From Prevotellaceae bacterium UBA6858 (GTDB lineage Bacteria > Bacteroidota > Bacteroidia > Bacteroidales > Bacteroidaceae): a DNA stretch of 45,890 nucleotides. The translations under genes and the position numbers were made by a program. Under the pieces are notes generated by a model. That model worked only from the letters and a program-made list of their open reading frames with translations. It was not told the origin of the DNA and ran no database searches. The stretch lies in the NCBI GenBank assembly GCA_002451695.1, contig DKDC01000012.1, positions 1 to 45,890 of the forward strand, in the 5' to 3' direction. Each line of letters opens with the position of its first letter. The stretch's first letter is position 1. Of this stretch, positions 23,759 through 32,168 are shown piece after piece.

Positions 23759-26275
23759 ATGCGAAAAATTATGACTATTGCGGCGTTTGCCATTGCTTTT
23801 TCGGCGAGCGCACAGCAGCCCGATTATTTCACGCCTTCAAGGCGTTCGGCCCTTAAGATGCCGTCAACGCCCATTGTGGTGAGTGATCCGTATTTCTCAA
23901 TCTGGTCTCCGTCTGACAAGCTTTACGAGTCGTCAACCGTTCATTGGAGCGATGCCAAGAAACCAATTATAGGCGTTTTGCGCGTTGATGGGAAAAACTA
24001 CCGCTTTCTCGGCAAGCAGCCCGACAAGATGATTCCTTACGCCGACATGGGAAAAGCGGCGGAGTGGGGGGCGAAATATACGAACCAAGCTCCGCAGGGC
24101 GACTGGACCAAGGAAAAATTCGATGACAGCAGTTGGAAGGACGGTCGCGGTGCTTTTGGCGACAGGAGTACGGAGGCAAACAGAACTAAGTGGGGCGGAG
24201 ACAACACCGACGTTTATATCCGCCGCCATTTCAAGGTGGACAAAATCGAAAGGGACGCCAAAATAAAAATAATGTATTCCCACGACGATGTTTTCGAACT
24301 GTATCTTAACGGTGAGAAAATCGTTGCCACAGGAAACACATGGCTTGACGACCAGATTGTGGAGCTTACGCCTGCACAGGCTGCAAAGCTGCACGAGGGC
24401 GACAACGTGATTGCTGCCCACTGCCACAACACGGTGGGCGGAGCATACGCGGATTTCGGCATTTACTACACTCCTGCGAACACGACAAAGTTTGAAGCCA
24501 CCGCCGAACAGCTTTCGAGCGATGTGCTTGCCACTTCAAGCTATTACACATTCAAGTGCGGTCCTGTGAAGCTGGAGCTTGTGTTTACCGCACCGCAGTT
24601 GATAGAAGATCTTGACCTTCTTTCCACGCCTATAAACTATATATCGTACAAGGTTACAGGTCTTGACAAGAAGAAGCACGAAGTGCAGCTTCTTATTTCC
24701 GCATCCCCGGAACTCGCGGTAAGCTCAACATCGCAGCCCACGGTTTCAAACACGCTGACAAACGGCGGTAATAAATATCTAAAGACAGGAACGATAAAAC
24801 AGGCTTATTGCGCCACGGTGGGCGACCTTGTTTGCCAGGACTGGGGTTATCTTTACCTTACGCAGGGGGCGCAAGGACAGCAGTTGAGCCTGAGCAGCGA
24901 GTCGAGGATAGAGAACGCATTCTCGGCAGCGGGAAGTCTTCCCACTTCAGAAGAGGAGGTAAAGGCTTTCAAAAGCGATGAAATGCCCATGCTCGCCTTT
25001 GTTGACAACCTCGGGAGCGTTGACAAAAAGACTTCAAAGAGCAACTTTACGCTTATAGGCTATGATGACGTTTGGTCTATAATGTATCTTTACGAACTTC
25101 ACAAAGGTTATTGGGCGCACAACGGAAAGGTTACGATTTTTGACGCTTTCGACAAACTCCGCAGCAATTACAACGACATAATGCAGCGTTGCCGCAAGTT
25201 TGACGAAATGATTTACGACGACGCGCTCAAAGCCGGCGGCAAGGAGTATGCCGAGATTTGCAGCGGCGCTTATCGCCACACCATTTCCGCCCACAAGCTT
25301 TTCACCGACAACGAGGGTCGTCTGCTGTTCTTCTCAAAGGAGAACAACAGTAACGGAAGTGTGAACACCGTTGACCTTACATATCCCTCCGCGCCTCTGT
25401 TCCTGACATACAATCCCGAACTCTTGAAGGGGATGATGACGAGCATTTTTGAAAATGCCAAGAGCGGAAGATGGACCAAGCCGTTCCCGCAGCACGACAT
25501 GGGTACATACCCGCAAGCCAATGGTCAGACCTATCCAACGGATATGCCTATCGAGGAGGACGGTAATATGCTCACGCTTGCAGCCGAGATATGCCGCATA
25601 GCAGGAAATACGGATTATGTGAAGCCTTATTGGGATTTGATGAAAACTTGGGCGGATTACCTTGTGGAGAACGGTCAGGACCCCACAAACCAGCTTTGTA
25701 CAGACGATTTCGCCGGACACTGGGCGCACAATGCCAATCTTTCGGCGAAAGCTATAATGGGTGTTGCGGCGTACAGCATAATGTGCAAGATTGACGGTCG
25801 CACAGAGGAGGCTGACAAGTATATGGCGACAGCAAAGAAAATGGCGGAACAATGGAAAAAGGACGCTGCTGACGGCGACCATTACCGCCTTGCGTTTGAC
25901 CGCCCCGACACGTGGAGTCAGAAGTACAACCTTATATGGGACAAGCTTTGGGGACTTAATATGTTCAGCGATGTAATGGAAAAGGAAGTGAAATACTACC
26001 TTACAAAGCAGAATGTATATGGTTTGCCGCTTGACTGCCGCAAGGGCTACACAAAGAGCGACTGGATTATGTGGTCGGCTTGCATGGCAAAAGATGACGA
26101 AACTTTCAAAAAGTTCGTAAGTCCGATATACAAGTTCTACAGCGAGACGACAACCCGCGTGCCGATGAGCGACTGGTTTGAGACCGAAAAGCCTGTATGG
26201 GTTAGTTTCCGTGCGCGTTCGGTTATCGGCGGTTTCTGGTTCAAGGTGCTTTTGGACAAGAACAACAATAAATGA
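23759..26275 (+). CDS. Secreted glutaminase A-like protein (DUF4965/DUF1793 family)
   Basis: This exported protein of about 838 residues has a signal peptide (MTIAAFAIAFSASAQQ). The next block (TPIVVSDPYFSIWSPSDKLYESSTVHWSDAKKP) is the conserved N-terminus of the fungal glutaminase A-like family. Residues about 90-240 form a jelly-roll insert like a galactose-binding domain (DDSSWKDGRGAFGD, VYIRRHF, DVFELYLNGEKI). The central DUF4965/DUF1793 helical part contains AYRHTISAHKL, FFSKENNSNGSVNTVDLTYPSAPLFL, NMLTLAAEICRIAG, DDFAGHWAHNANLSAKAIMG and YNLIWDKLWG. Family members in fungi hydrolyse glutamine; the activity of bacterial members is largely untested, so the substrate call is tentative. It is a single gene with its own promoter and terminator. 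Confidence 0.83.
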   Translation: MRKIMTIAAFAIAFSASAQQPDYFTPSRRSALKMPSTPIVVSDPYFSIWSPSDKLYESSTVHWSDAKKPIIGVLRVDGKNYRFLGKQPDKMIPYADMGKAAEWGAKYTNQAPQGDWTKEKFDDSSWKDGRGAFGDRSTEANRTKWGGDNTDVYIRRHFKVDKIERDAKIKIMYSHDDVFELYLNGEKIVATGNTWLDDQIVELTPAQAAKLHEGDNVIAAHCHNTVGGAYADFGIYYTPANTTKFEATAEQLSSDVLATSSYYTFKCGPVKLELVFTAPQLIEDLDLLSTPINYISYKVTGLDKKKHEVQLLISASPELAVSSTSQPTVSNTLTNGGNKYLKTGTIKQAYCATVGDLVCQDWGYLYLTQGAQGQQLSLSSESRIENAFSAAGSLPTSEEEVKAFKSDEMPMLAFVDNLGSVDKKTSKSNFTLIGYDDVWSIMYLYELHKGYWAHNGKVTIFDAFDKLRSNYNDIMQRCRKFDEMIYDDALKAGGKEYAEICSGAYRHTISAHKLFTDNEGRLLFFSKENNSNGSVNTVDLTYPSAPLFLTYNPELLKGMMTSIFENAKSGRWTKPFPQHDMGTYPQANGQTYPTDMPIEEDGNMLTLAAEICRIAGNTDYVKPYWDLMKTWADYLVENGQDPTNQLCTDDFAGHWAHNANLSAKAIMGVAAYSIMCKIDGRTEEADKYMATAKKMAEQWKKDAADGDHYRLAFDRPDTWSQKYNLIWDKLWGLNMFSDVMEKEVKYYLTKQNVYGLPLDCRKGYTKSDWIMWSACMAKDDETFKKFVSPIYKFYSETTTRVPMSDWFETEKPVWVSFRARSVIGGFWFKVLLDKNNNK

Positions 26276-26304
26276 TGCCATAAACGCAGGTTTATAAAAT
26301 ACTC

Positions 26305-26343
26305 AAGGCGTGCTGCCCATTCATGGCGGCACGCCTTTATTTG
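26305..26343 (+). terminator. Terminator of the glutaminase-like gene
   Basis: The stem AAGGCGTGC (26305-26313) pairs with GCACGCCTT (26329-26337), with extra pairs inside, and is followed by TTTATTTG. It begins 30 bases after the stop codon. Confidence 0.8.
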
Positions 26344-26436
26344 TCCCGCCCGCTTGAACGGCATGAATACGTTTGGCGATTTTGCGCAACGTCATAGCGT
26401 TGCTTGGGGTTATGGAGATGATATGCCGGTCTGCGT

Positions 26437-26622
26437 GCGGTTTAAGACGGTGGTGTACAGGGAGTATGCCATACGCCCCTACAATAATTGCAAAACTATA
26501 ACCGCTTGGTCTTTTTCAAACACCCCGAAAACAACATCGGATATAGGAAAAACTATGTCCTATGTAGAAAAAATTATGTCTGATGTAGTTTTTTCTACGT
26601 CAGACATAATTTTTGCCTTTGC
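26437..26622 (-). repeat. Tetra-palindrome element, copy 5, with extended REP-like tail
   Basis: Palindromes are centred at 26539, 26560, 26581 and 26602, exactly 21 bp apart. Reading the minus strand, the tail from 26531 down to 26437 aligns base for base with the tail of copy 4, including GTAGGGGCGTATGGCATAC. Palindromes at 26581 and 26602 can also pair with each other as a 16-base stem with one mismatch around a TTTTTT loop, followed on the plus strand by five T. The copy lies between the convergent glutaminase and minus-strand genes. Confidence 0.9.
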
Positions 26623-26748
26623 AACACTATGAAAAACAAGAACTTATGTAAATTCGTCCAAATTGACAAAATGCTTTGGAATTCAATGCTTTATGGGAAG
26701 TTCATGCTGTATTCCAATTCCTGTTACACAGGAAAATCAGTCCTTGCT

Positions 26749-26955
26749 TTACCTGCGTTTTGACTTTTCGGCGCGGTGCTTGCGTATTCCTGCTTTCATG
26801 ATTGCTGAAGCCGAACCGTGAGAACCTGTGCGATATGCCTTTTTCTTGGCTTTTGTACGCACTTTGCCGTCCTCAAAGCCTTGGTTTCTGGATTTATGGA
26901 AAACAATGCCTTCGTGTATTGCCTTTTGCACTTCCTGCCGGCTTGCCTTGCGCAT
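26749..26955 (-). CDS. Small, highly basic hypothetical protein
   Basis: This 68-residue frame is very rich in lysine and arginine (KAKKKAYRTGS, AGIRKHRAEKSKRR at the C-terminus), with no membrane segment or known motif. It starts 11 bases after the stop of the AICAR formyltransferase gene, so it could be translated from the same transcript. A basic protein of this size could bind nucleic acid, but I recognise no family. It may also be a chance frame. Confidence 0.42.
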   Translation of the reverse strand: MRKASRQEVQKAIHEGIVFHKSRNQGFEDGKVRTKAKKKAYRTGSHGSASAIMKAGIRKHRAEKSKRR

Positions 26956-26966
26956 AATCCCTGTGA

Positions 26967-28148
26967 TTAATGGTGGAACAGGCGGATACCCGTAAATGCC
27001 ATGGCTATGCCGTATTTGTCGCAGGTTTCGATAACATTGTCATCGCGCACGCTGCCACCGGCTTGTGCAACGAAGCTCACTCCGCTTTTGTGCGCACGCT
27101 CTATGTTGTCGCCAAAGGGGAAGAAAGCGTCGCTGCCCAACGACACGCCCGTGTTTTGGGCAATCCATTCCTTGCGCTCCTCAATGGTGAACGGCTCGGG
27201 GCGTTCTGTGAATATCTTCTGCCAAGCCCCGTCGGCAAGCACGTCCTCTGCGTCTTCGCCTGTGTATAGATCAATGGCGTTGTCTCGGTCGGCACGGTGT
27301 ATCCCCTCGACAAAAGGCAGGTTCATGACCTTGGGGCTTTGGCGCAGCCACCATTTGTCGGCTTTGCTTCCCGCAAGGCGCGTGCAGTGTATGCGGCTCT
27401 GCTGTCCCGCGCCGATGCCAATCGCCATACCGTCTTTTACATAGCAAACGGAGTTGCTCTGGGTGTATTTCAGCGTGATGAGTGATATGACCAGATCGCG
27501 CTTTGCCTCGGCAGTGAAGGTCTTGTTTTGTGTGGGGATGTTCTCAAACAGGCTGTCGTCGGCAAGGTTCACGTCGTTGCGGTGCTGTTCGAAGGTAACG
27601 CCGAAAACCTGTTTGTGCTCAATGGGTGCGGGAACGTAGTCCGCGTCTATTTTAATGACGTTGTATGTGCCACGGCGTTTTGCACGCAGAATTTCAAGGG
27701 CTTCGGGGGTGTAGCCGGGGGCAATCACGCCGTCGCTCACCTCGCGCTTTATTAGTGTGGCAGTTGCCTCGTCGCACACGTCGCTCAACGATATGAAGTC
27801 GCCGTAAGAGGACATTCTGTCTGCGCCGCGCGCCCTTGCGTAAGCGCAGGCAATGGGTGAAAGAGGTATCTTCACGTCATCCACGAAATAGATTTTCTTC
27901 AGCGTGTCGCTCAGCGGAAGACCTATTGCTGCACCGGCGGGCGATACGTGCTTGAACGAGGTGGCGGCGGGAATTCCTGTTGCGGCTTTAAGCTCCTTTA
28001 CAAGCTGCCAGCCGTTGAGTGCGTCAAGAAAGTTGATGTATCCCGGACGGCCGTTGAGAACTTCCACGGGCAGTTCGCCGTTGTCGATGTAAATGCGTGA
28101 GGGTTTTTGGTTGGGGTTGCAACCATACTTCAGTTGTATCTCTTTCAT
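26967..28148 (-). CDS. Phosphoribosylaminoimidazolecarboxamide formyltransferase (PurH AICARFT domain only)
   Basis: This 393-residue protein corresponds to the formyltransferase part of PurH, which converts AICAR to FAICAR with 10-formyltetrahydrofolate in purine synthesis. It starts with ELQ-like LKYGCNPNQKPSRIY, and ATSFKHVSPAGAA carries the catalytic Lys-His pair. TQSNSVCYVKDGMAIGIGAGQQSRIHCTRLA and SDAFFPFGDNIERAHKSGVSFVAQAGGSVRDD complete the active site. The IMP cyclohydrolase domain that normally precedes it in bifunctional PurH is absent, and the frame begins cleanly at its own ATG, so this is a stand-alone form rather than a fragment. A separate purH or cyclohydrolase must exist elsewhere if the pathway is complete. 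Confidence 0.9.
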   Translation of the reverse strand: MKEIQLKYGCNPNQKPSRIYIDNGELPVEVLNGRPGYINFLDALNGWQLVKELKAATGIPAATSFKHVSPAGAAIGLPLSDTLKKIYFVDDVKIPLSPIACAYARARGADRMSSYGDFISLSDVCDEATATLIKREVSDGVIAPGYTPEALEILRAKRRGTYNVIKIDADYVPAPIEHKQVFGVTFEQHRNDVNLADDSLFENIPTQNKTFTAEAKRDLVISLITLKYTQSNSVCYVKDGMAIGIGAGQQSRIHCTRLAGSKADKWWLRQSPKVMNLPFVEGIHRADRDNAIDLYTGEDAEDVLADGAWQKIFTERPEPFTIEERKEWIAQNTGVSLGSDAFFPFGDNIERAHKSGVSFVAQAGGSVRDDNVIETCDKYGIAMAFTGIRLFHH

Positions 28149-28180
28149 ATATACAATATATATTATTATGACAAAGTAAG

Positions 28181-28198
28181 CCCGGAACTGCTTCCGGG
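28181..28198 (-). terminator. Hairpin just past the tmRNA 3' end
   Basis: CCCGGAA (28181-28187) pairs with TTCCGGG (28192-28198) around a 4-base loop. It lies 6 bases past the tmRNA acceptor end on the minus strand. No long T tract follows, so its role as terminator or processing signal is uncertain. Confidence 0.45.
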
Positions 28199-28203
28199 GA
28201 AAG

Positions 28204-28612
28204 TGGACCAGGAGAGAATCGAACTCTCGTCCAAACGGGGAAAAACCATGCTTTCTACATGCTTAGTCTGCCAAGGTTTTTAGTGTCTGCGGCGTGAGGC
28301 ATACCGGCACATTGCCGCAAACCTTAGTTGCGGATTTGGTTTTCGCACAAAACACGCAACGCTTTCCATGCTATTCCCGATTTGCGTGCACCACTTTTCC
28401 CGCGAGCCTCGGAACAACGGCTTCGGAGTGATGTCCCGTCCGAAAACTTGGTCTTCGGATTAAGCTGATCTACTGTACTTCAATCAGGCAGCGAGAGCGT
28501 AGTTGTTATTTTCGCCATTTAAATTCTTTGAAAGCTCAGTTTATAGTGAGAACCCACGACCCACTGCATGCTTACATACTCTTTCTGCCCGCTGTCAAAT
28601 CCAGTCTGGCCC
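28204..28612 (-). ncRNA. ssrA: Transfer-messenger RNA (tmRNA)
   Basis: tmRNA frees stalled ribosomes and tags the unfinished protein for degradation. On the minus strand the 5' end GGGCCAG (28612-28606) pairs with CTGGTCC near the 3' end (28211-28205), with one G-U pair, forming the acceptor stem. The tRNA-like end holds GTTCGATTC of the T arm, and the 5' part has the expected CTGGATTTGACAG. The tag reading frame is at 28516-28484 and reads GENNNYALAA followed by TGA; the YALAA end is the usual protease signal. CCA is not encoded. The length is about 409 bases. It is followed by the AICAR formyltransferase gene. Confidence 0.97.
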
Positions 28613-28638
28613 GATTAGGATGCTTGCGTAAAGCACTG

Positions 28639-28670
28639 CAAAATTAAGAAATATATCGCAGACTGTCAAA
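28639..28670 (-). promoter_or_regulatory. Promoter of ssrA
   Basis: On the minus strand TTTG (28670-28667), a 20-base spacer and TAATTTTG (28646-28639) form a consensus promoter. Transcription would start about 20 bases before the mature tmRNA 5' end, which leaves a short leader to be trimmed. Confidence 0.72.
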
Positions 28671-28811
28671 GATGGCGTTTGCTTTTTAGGTTGGCATGGA
28701 AGTTTTGCCTGTGTCTTGTCCCGCCGTCCTGCAAAAAAAACGGAATATGTGGAACATCAGGGCAAAAAAATGATTTCTTTGTGGAGTTTTTAGTGGTAAA
28801 ACGCCGATAGT

Positions 28812-28838
28812 TTCGCAAATTAATATTAATTTTGCGAA
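28812..28838. promoter_or_regulatory. Near-perfect palindrome containing the likely ppdK -7 box
   Basis: TTCGCAAATTAAT and ATTAATTTTGCGAA are inverted copies differing by one extra base. The right arm contains TAATTTTG (28827-28834), a TAnnTTTG box, about 190 bases upstream of ppdK. By symmetry the left arm holds a near-match on the other strand, so this could be a two-way promoter or an operator. The rest of 28671-29025 shows no gene. Confidence 0.45.
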
Positions 28839-29025
28839 TTGTCTGTGGCAGGCGTGCCTGTTAGGGGCGCGGAAGTTGGGGACAGACGAAAAAACAAGGA
28901 TCATGCGGCGCATTCGCTGCCTGCAAGTTTGGCAAAAAGCAGGAAGGCGGGAAAAGAAAAACAATGCGGCGCGTTGGCAAGGTAACATGAATTGATATAA
29001 GGATTTAAGTAATATTTAACGTAAT

Positions 29026-31746
29026 ATGGAAGATAAAAGAGTTTATTTGTTTGGCAACGGCAGTGCCGAAGGAAACGCCAGTATGCGTAACTTGCTTGGC
29101 GGAAAAGGTGCCAACGTTGCGGAAATGAATCTTTTGGGAATCCCCGTACCTCCCGGATTCACAATCACAACCGACATGTGTAACGAGTATTACCGCATAG
29201 GCAAAGAGGCAGTGGTAAACCTGCTGAAAGACGATGTGGAGAATGCCGTAAAACATATAGAGACTTTGATGAACAGCCGCTTTGGCGACCCGGCAAACCC
29301 GCTTCTCGTTTCGGTGCGTTCTGGCGCTCGCGCATCTATGCCTGGCATGATGGACACAATCCTCAACCTGGGCTTGAACGATACTGTTGTGGAAGGTATG
29401 GCAAAGAAAACGGGCAACGAGCGTTTCGCTTATGACAGCTACCGTCGCTTTGTGCAGATGTACGGCGATGTTGTGCTCGGCATGAAACCTGTAAACAAAG
29501 ACGACAGAGACCCGTTTGAAAAGATTATTGAGGACGTTAAGGCACAGAGAGGCATCAAACTCGACAACGAAATGACCGTTGACGAGCTGAAACATCTTGT
29601 TGAGCTTTTCAAAAAGGCTATCAAGGAACAGACAGGCAAGGATTTCCCCGACAATCCCATGGAGCAGCTTTGGGGCGCAATATGCGCTGTGTTTGACAGT
29701 TGGATGAACGAACGCGCCATACTTTACCGCAAAATGGAGGGGATACCCGCAGAGTGGGGTACTGCCGTGTCGGTTATGGCTATGGTGTTCGGAAATATGG
29801 GCGACAGCTCTGCCACAGGCGTATGCTTCAGCCGCGATGCGGCTACGGGCGAGAACGTGTTCAGTGGCGAATGGCTTGTCAACGCCCAGGGAGAAGACGT
29901 TGTTGCCGGCATTCGCACTCCGCAGCAGATTACCAAGGCCGGCTCGCAGAAGTGGGCAGAAATGCAGGGCGTGAGCGAAGAGGAGCGCAAGGCCAAATAT
30001 CCTTCAATGGAAGAGGCTATGCCGGAGATTTACAAGCAGCTCGACGCCATCCAAAACAAGCTCGAAGACCATTACCGCGATATGCAGGACATGGAGTTCA
30101 CCGTTCAGGAAGGCAAACTTTGGTTCTTGCAGACCCGCAACGGCAAGCGCACGGGTACGGCTATGGTTAAGATTGCAATGGATTTGCTCCACGAGGGCAA
30201 GATTGACGAAAAGACCGCGCTTGAACGCTGCGAGCCCAACAAACTTGACGAACTTCTCCACCCGGTGTTTGACAAGAAGGCACTTGCAAGCGCAAAGGCT
30301 TTGACACGCGGACTTCCCGCCTCTCCGGGTGCGGCTACAGGTCAGATTGTATTCTTTGCCGATGATGCTGCCAAATGGCATAAGGACGGACACAAGGTTA
30401 TAATGGTGCGCATTGAGACTTCCCCCGAAGACCTTGCTGGTATGGCCGAGGCTGAGGGCATTCTTACCGCTCGCGGCGGCATGACTTCCCACGCGGCTGT
30501 TGTGGCTCGCGGAATGGGCAAGTGCTGCGTTTCGGGTGCCGGCGCATTGATTATCGACTACAAGAAGCGTACAGTAACCATAGAGGGAACTGTGTTGCAC
30601 GAAGGTGATTATATTTCAATAAACGGTTCTACCGGCGATGTTTACAAAGGCGAGCTTACAACACAGGCTGCGGAATTCTCCGGCGCATTTGCCGAACTGA
30701 TGCAGCTTTGCGACAAATACACACGTCTTGTGGTGAGGACTAACGCCGACACTCCCCACGATGCTTCGGTGGCACGCAAATTCGGTGCTGTTGGCATCGG
30801 TCTTTGCCGCACGGAGCATATGTTCTTCGACGACAAGAAGATTGTTGCAATGCGCGAGATGATACTTTCCGACACCAAAGATGGACGTGAAAAGGCCCTG
30901 CGAAAACTTCTCCCTTACCAGAAAGAGGACTTCAAGGGCATATTCAAGGCTATGGACGGCTATCCTGTGAACATCCGTCTGCTCGACCCGCCTCTCCACG
31001 AGTTTGTTCCCCACGATGCAAAGGGACAGGAGGAAATGGCACAGGACATGGGTGTGACTGTGGAGACCATACGCCAGCGCATCGACAGCCTTTCGGAACA
31101 CAACCCGATGCTGGGACACCGTGGCTGCCGTCTTGGGAACACGTATCCCGAAATCACGGAAATGCAGACACGCGCCATTCTCGGCGCTGCCATAGATTTG
31201 AAGCGCGAGGGATATGACCCGCACCCCGAAATCATGGTTCCGCTCATCGGTATTCTGTACGAGTTCGAGGCACAGGAGAAGGTTATCCGCGAAACGGCTG
31301 CAAAGCTCTTTGAGGAAGAGGGTGTGGAAGTTCCGTTCAAGGTTGGCACGATGATTGAAATTCCGCGTGCAGCCCTTACCGCCGACAAGATAGCTTCGCG
31401 TGCGGAATATTTCTCATTCGGCACAAACGACCTTACCCAGATGACATTCGGTTATTCTCGTGATGACATCGCGTCGTTCCTGCCGGTATATCTTGAGAAG
31501 AAGATTTTGAGCGTTGACCCGTTCCAGGTTCTCGACCAGAACGGCGTAGGCCAGCTTATAGAGATAGCTATCAAGCGCGGTCGCGCAGTCCGTCCCGACC
31601 TCAAGTGCGGCATTTGCGGTGAACACGGCGGCGAGCCTTCGTCTGTCAAGTTCTGCCACAAGGCAGGACTGAACTATGTGTCATGCTCTCCGTTCCGCGT
31701 GCCTATCGCACGCCTTGCAGCGGCGCAGGCTGCCGTGGAAGGATAA
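29026..31746 (+). CDS. ppdK: Pyruvate, phosphate dikinase
   Basis: PPDK interconverts pyruvate, ATP and phosphate with PEP, AMP and pyrophosphate, and links glycolysis and gluconeogenesis in anaerobes. The 906 residues include the ATP-grasp domain (GGKGANVAEMNLLGIPVPPGFTITT, SVRSGARASMPGMMDTILNLGLN, SGEWLVNAQGEDVVAGIRTP). The swivelling phosphohistidine domain has GGMTSHAAVVARGMGKCC with catalytic His near residue 489. The TIM-barrel PEP domain has GIGLCRTEHMFF, MLGHRGCRLG, FGTNDLTQMTFGYSRDD, and GICGEHGGEP with NYVSCSPFRVP. The length is typical. It is monocistronic, with a long leader and a terminator. Confidence 0.97.
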   Translation: MEDKRVYLFGNGSAEGNASMRNLLGGKGANVAEMNLLGIPVPPGFTITTDMCNEYYRIGKEAVVNLLKDDVENAVKHIETLMNSRFGDPANPLLVSVRSGARASMPGMMDTILNLGLNDTVVEGMAKKTGNERFAYDSYRRFVQMYGDVVLGMKPVNKDDRDPFEKIIEDVKAQRGIKLDNEMTVDELKHLVELFKKAIKEQTGKDFPDNPMEQLWGAICAVFDSWMNERAILYRKMEGIPAEWGTAVSVMAMVFGNMGDSSATGVCFSRDAATGENVFSGEWLVNAQGEDVVAGIRTPQQITKAGSQKWAEMQGVSEEERKAKYPSMEEAMPEIYKQLDAIQNKLEDHYRDMQDMEFTVQEGKLWFLQTRNGKRTGTAMVKIAMDLLHEGKIDEKTALERCEPNKLDELLHPVFDKKALASAKALTRGLPASPGAATGQIVFFADDAAKWHKDGHKVIMVRIETSPEDLAGMAEAEGILTARGGMTSHAAVVARGMGKCCVSGAGALIIDYKKRTVTIEGTVLHEGDYISINGSTGDVYKGELTTQAAEFSGAFAELMQLCDKYTRLVVRTNADTPHDASVARKFGAVGIGLCRTEHMFFDDKKIVAMREMILSDTKDGREKALRKLLPYQKEDFKGIFKAMDGYPVNIRLLDPPLHEFVPHDAKGQEEMAQDMGVTVETIRQRIDSLSEHNPMLGHRGCRLGNTYPEITEMQTRAILGAAIDLKREGYDPHPEIMVPLIGILYEFEAQEKVIRETAAKLFEEEGVEVPFKVGTMIEIPRAALTADKIASRAEYFSFGTNDLTQMTFGYSRDDIASFLPVYLEKKILSVDPFQVLDQNGVGQLIEIAIKRGRAVRPDLKCGICGEHGGEPSSVKFCHKAGLNYVSCSPFRVPIARLAAAQAAVEG

Positions 31747-31771
31747 TTCCAACAGAAATACAGCATTATTC

Positions 31772-31812
31772 AGGCTGCAATCGCTTTTATCGGCGGTTGC
31801 AGCCTAAGTTTT
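31772..31812 (+). terminator. Terminator of ppdK
   Basis: A 13-bp stem (AGGCTGCAATCGC, 31772-31784, with 31793-31805, one G-T pair) is followed by AAGTTTTG. It begins 26 bases after the ppdK stop. Confidence 0.82.
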
Positions 31813-31965
31813 GTTTCAGAGCGCGGTTTGTGTGAAAAGCGTTTTTTGTTCATGTGAGGTAATTCGGTTATAAAGCAAACGTCTTTTACAAACACTTGAT
31901 TTACAATAGATTGAATCCAAACAGGAGGCGCGGCGTAAGTTGCTGTATCTCAAAGGTTTGCAATA

Positions 31966-32055
31966 AGGAAATTTATATCGGATATAATTTAAACTACATA
32001 GGACGTAGAAAAAATTATATCTGATGTAGTTTTTCCTATGTCTGATATAGTTTTT
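31966..32055 (+). repeat. Tetra-palindrome element, copy 6
   Basis: Palindromes are centred at 31980, 32001, 32022 and 32043, exactly 21 bp apart. The left flank GGTTTGCAATAAGG matches the TTTGC end of other copies, and the right spacers are GTTTTTCC and GTTTTTG. The element lies between ppdK and the antitoxin remnant. The rest of 31813-31965 shows nothing I can name. Confidence 0.9.
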
Positions 32056-32168
32056 GCTATTTCATCATATAGATTTTAAGCAGTTGGTAAATAGCGGTTA
32101 TATAAGATTTGGCGAGGATGAAAATATCCGCGTATTTTTTCTTAAACGAATAAAAGGATATTTTTATT

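Noticed and set aside
28686..28988. 100-codon minus-strand frame between ssrA and ppdK
   Set aside because: It crosses the ppdK promoter palindrome, has low-complexity Phe/Arg-rich content and matches no family.
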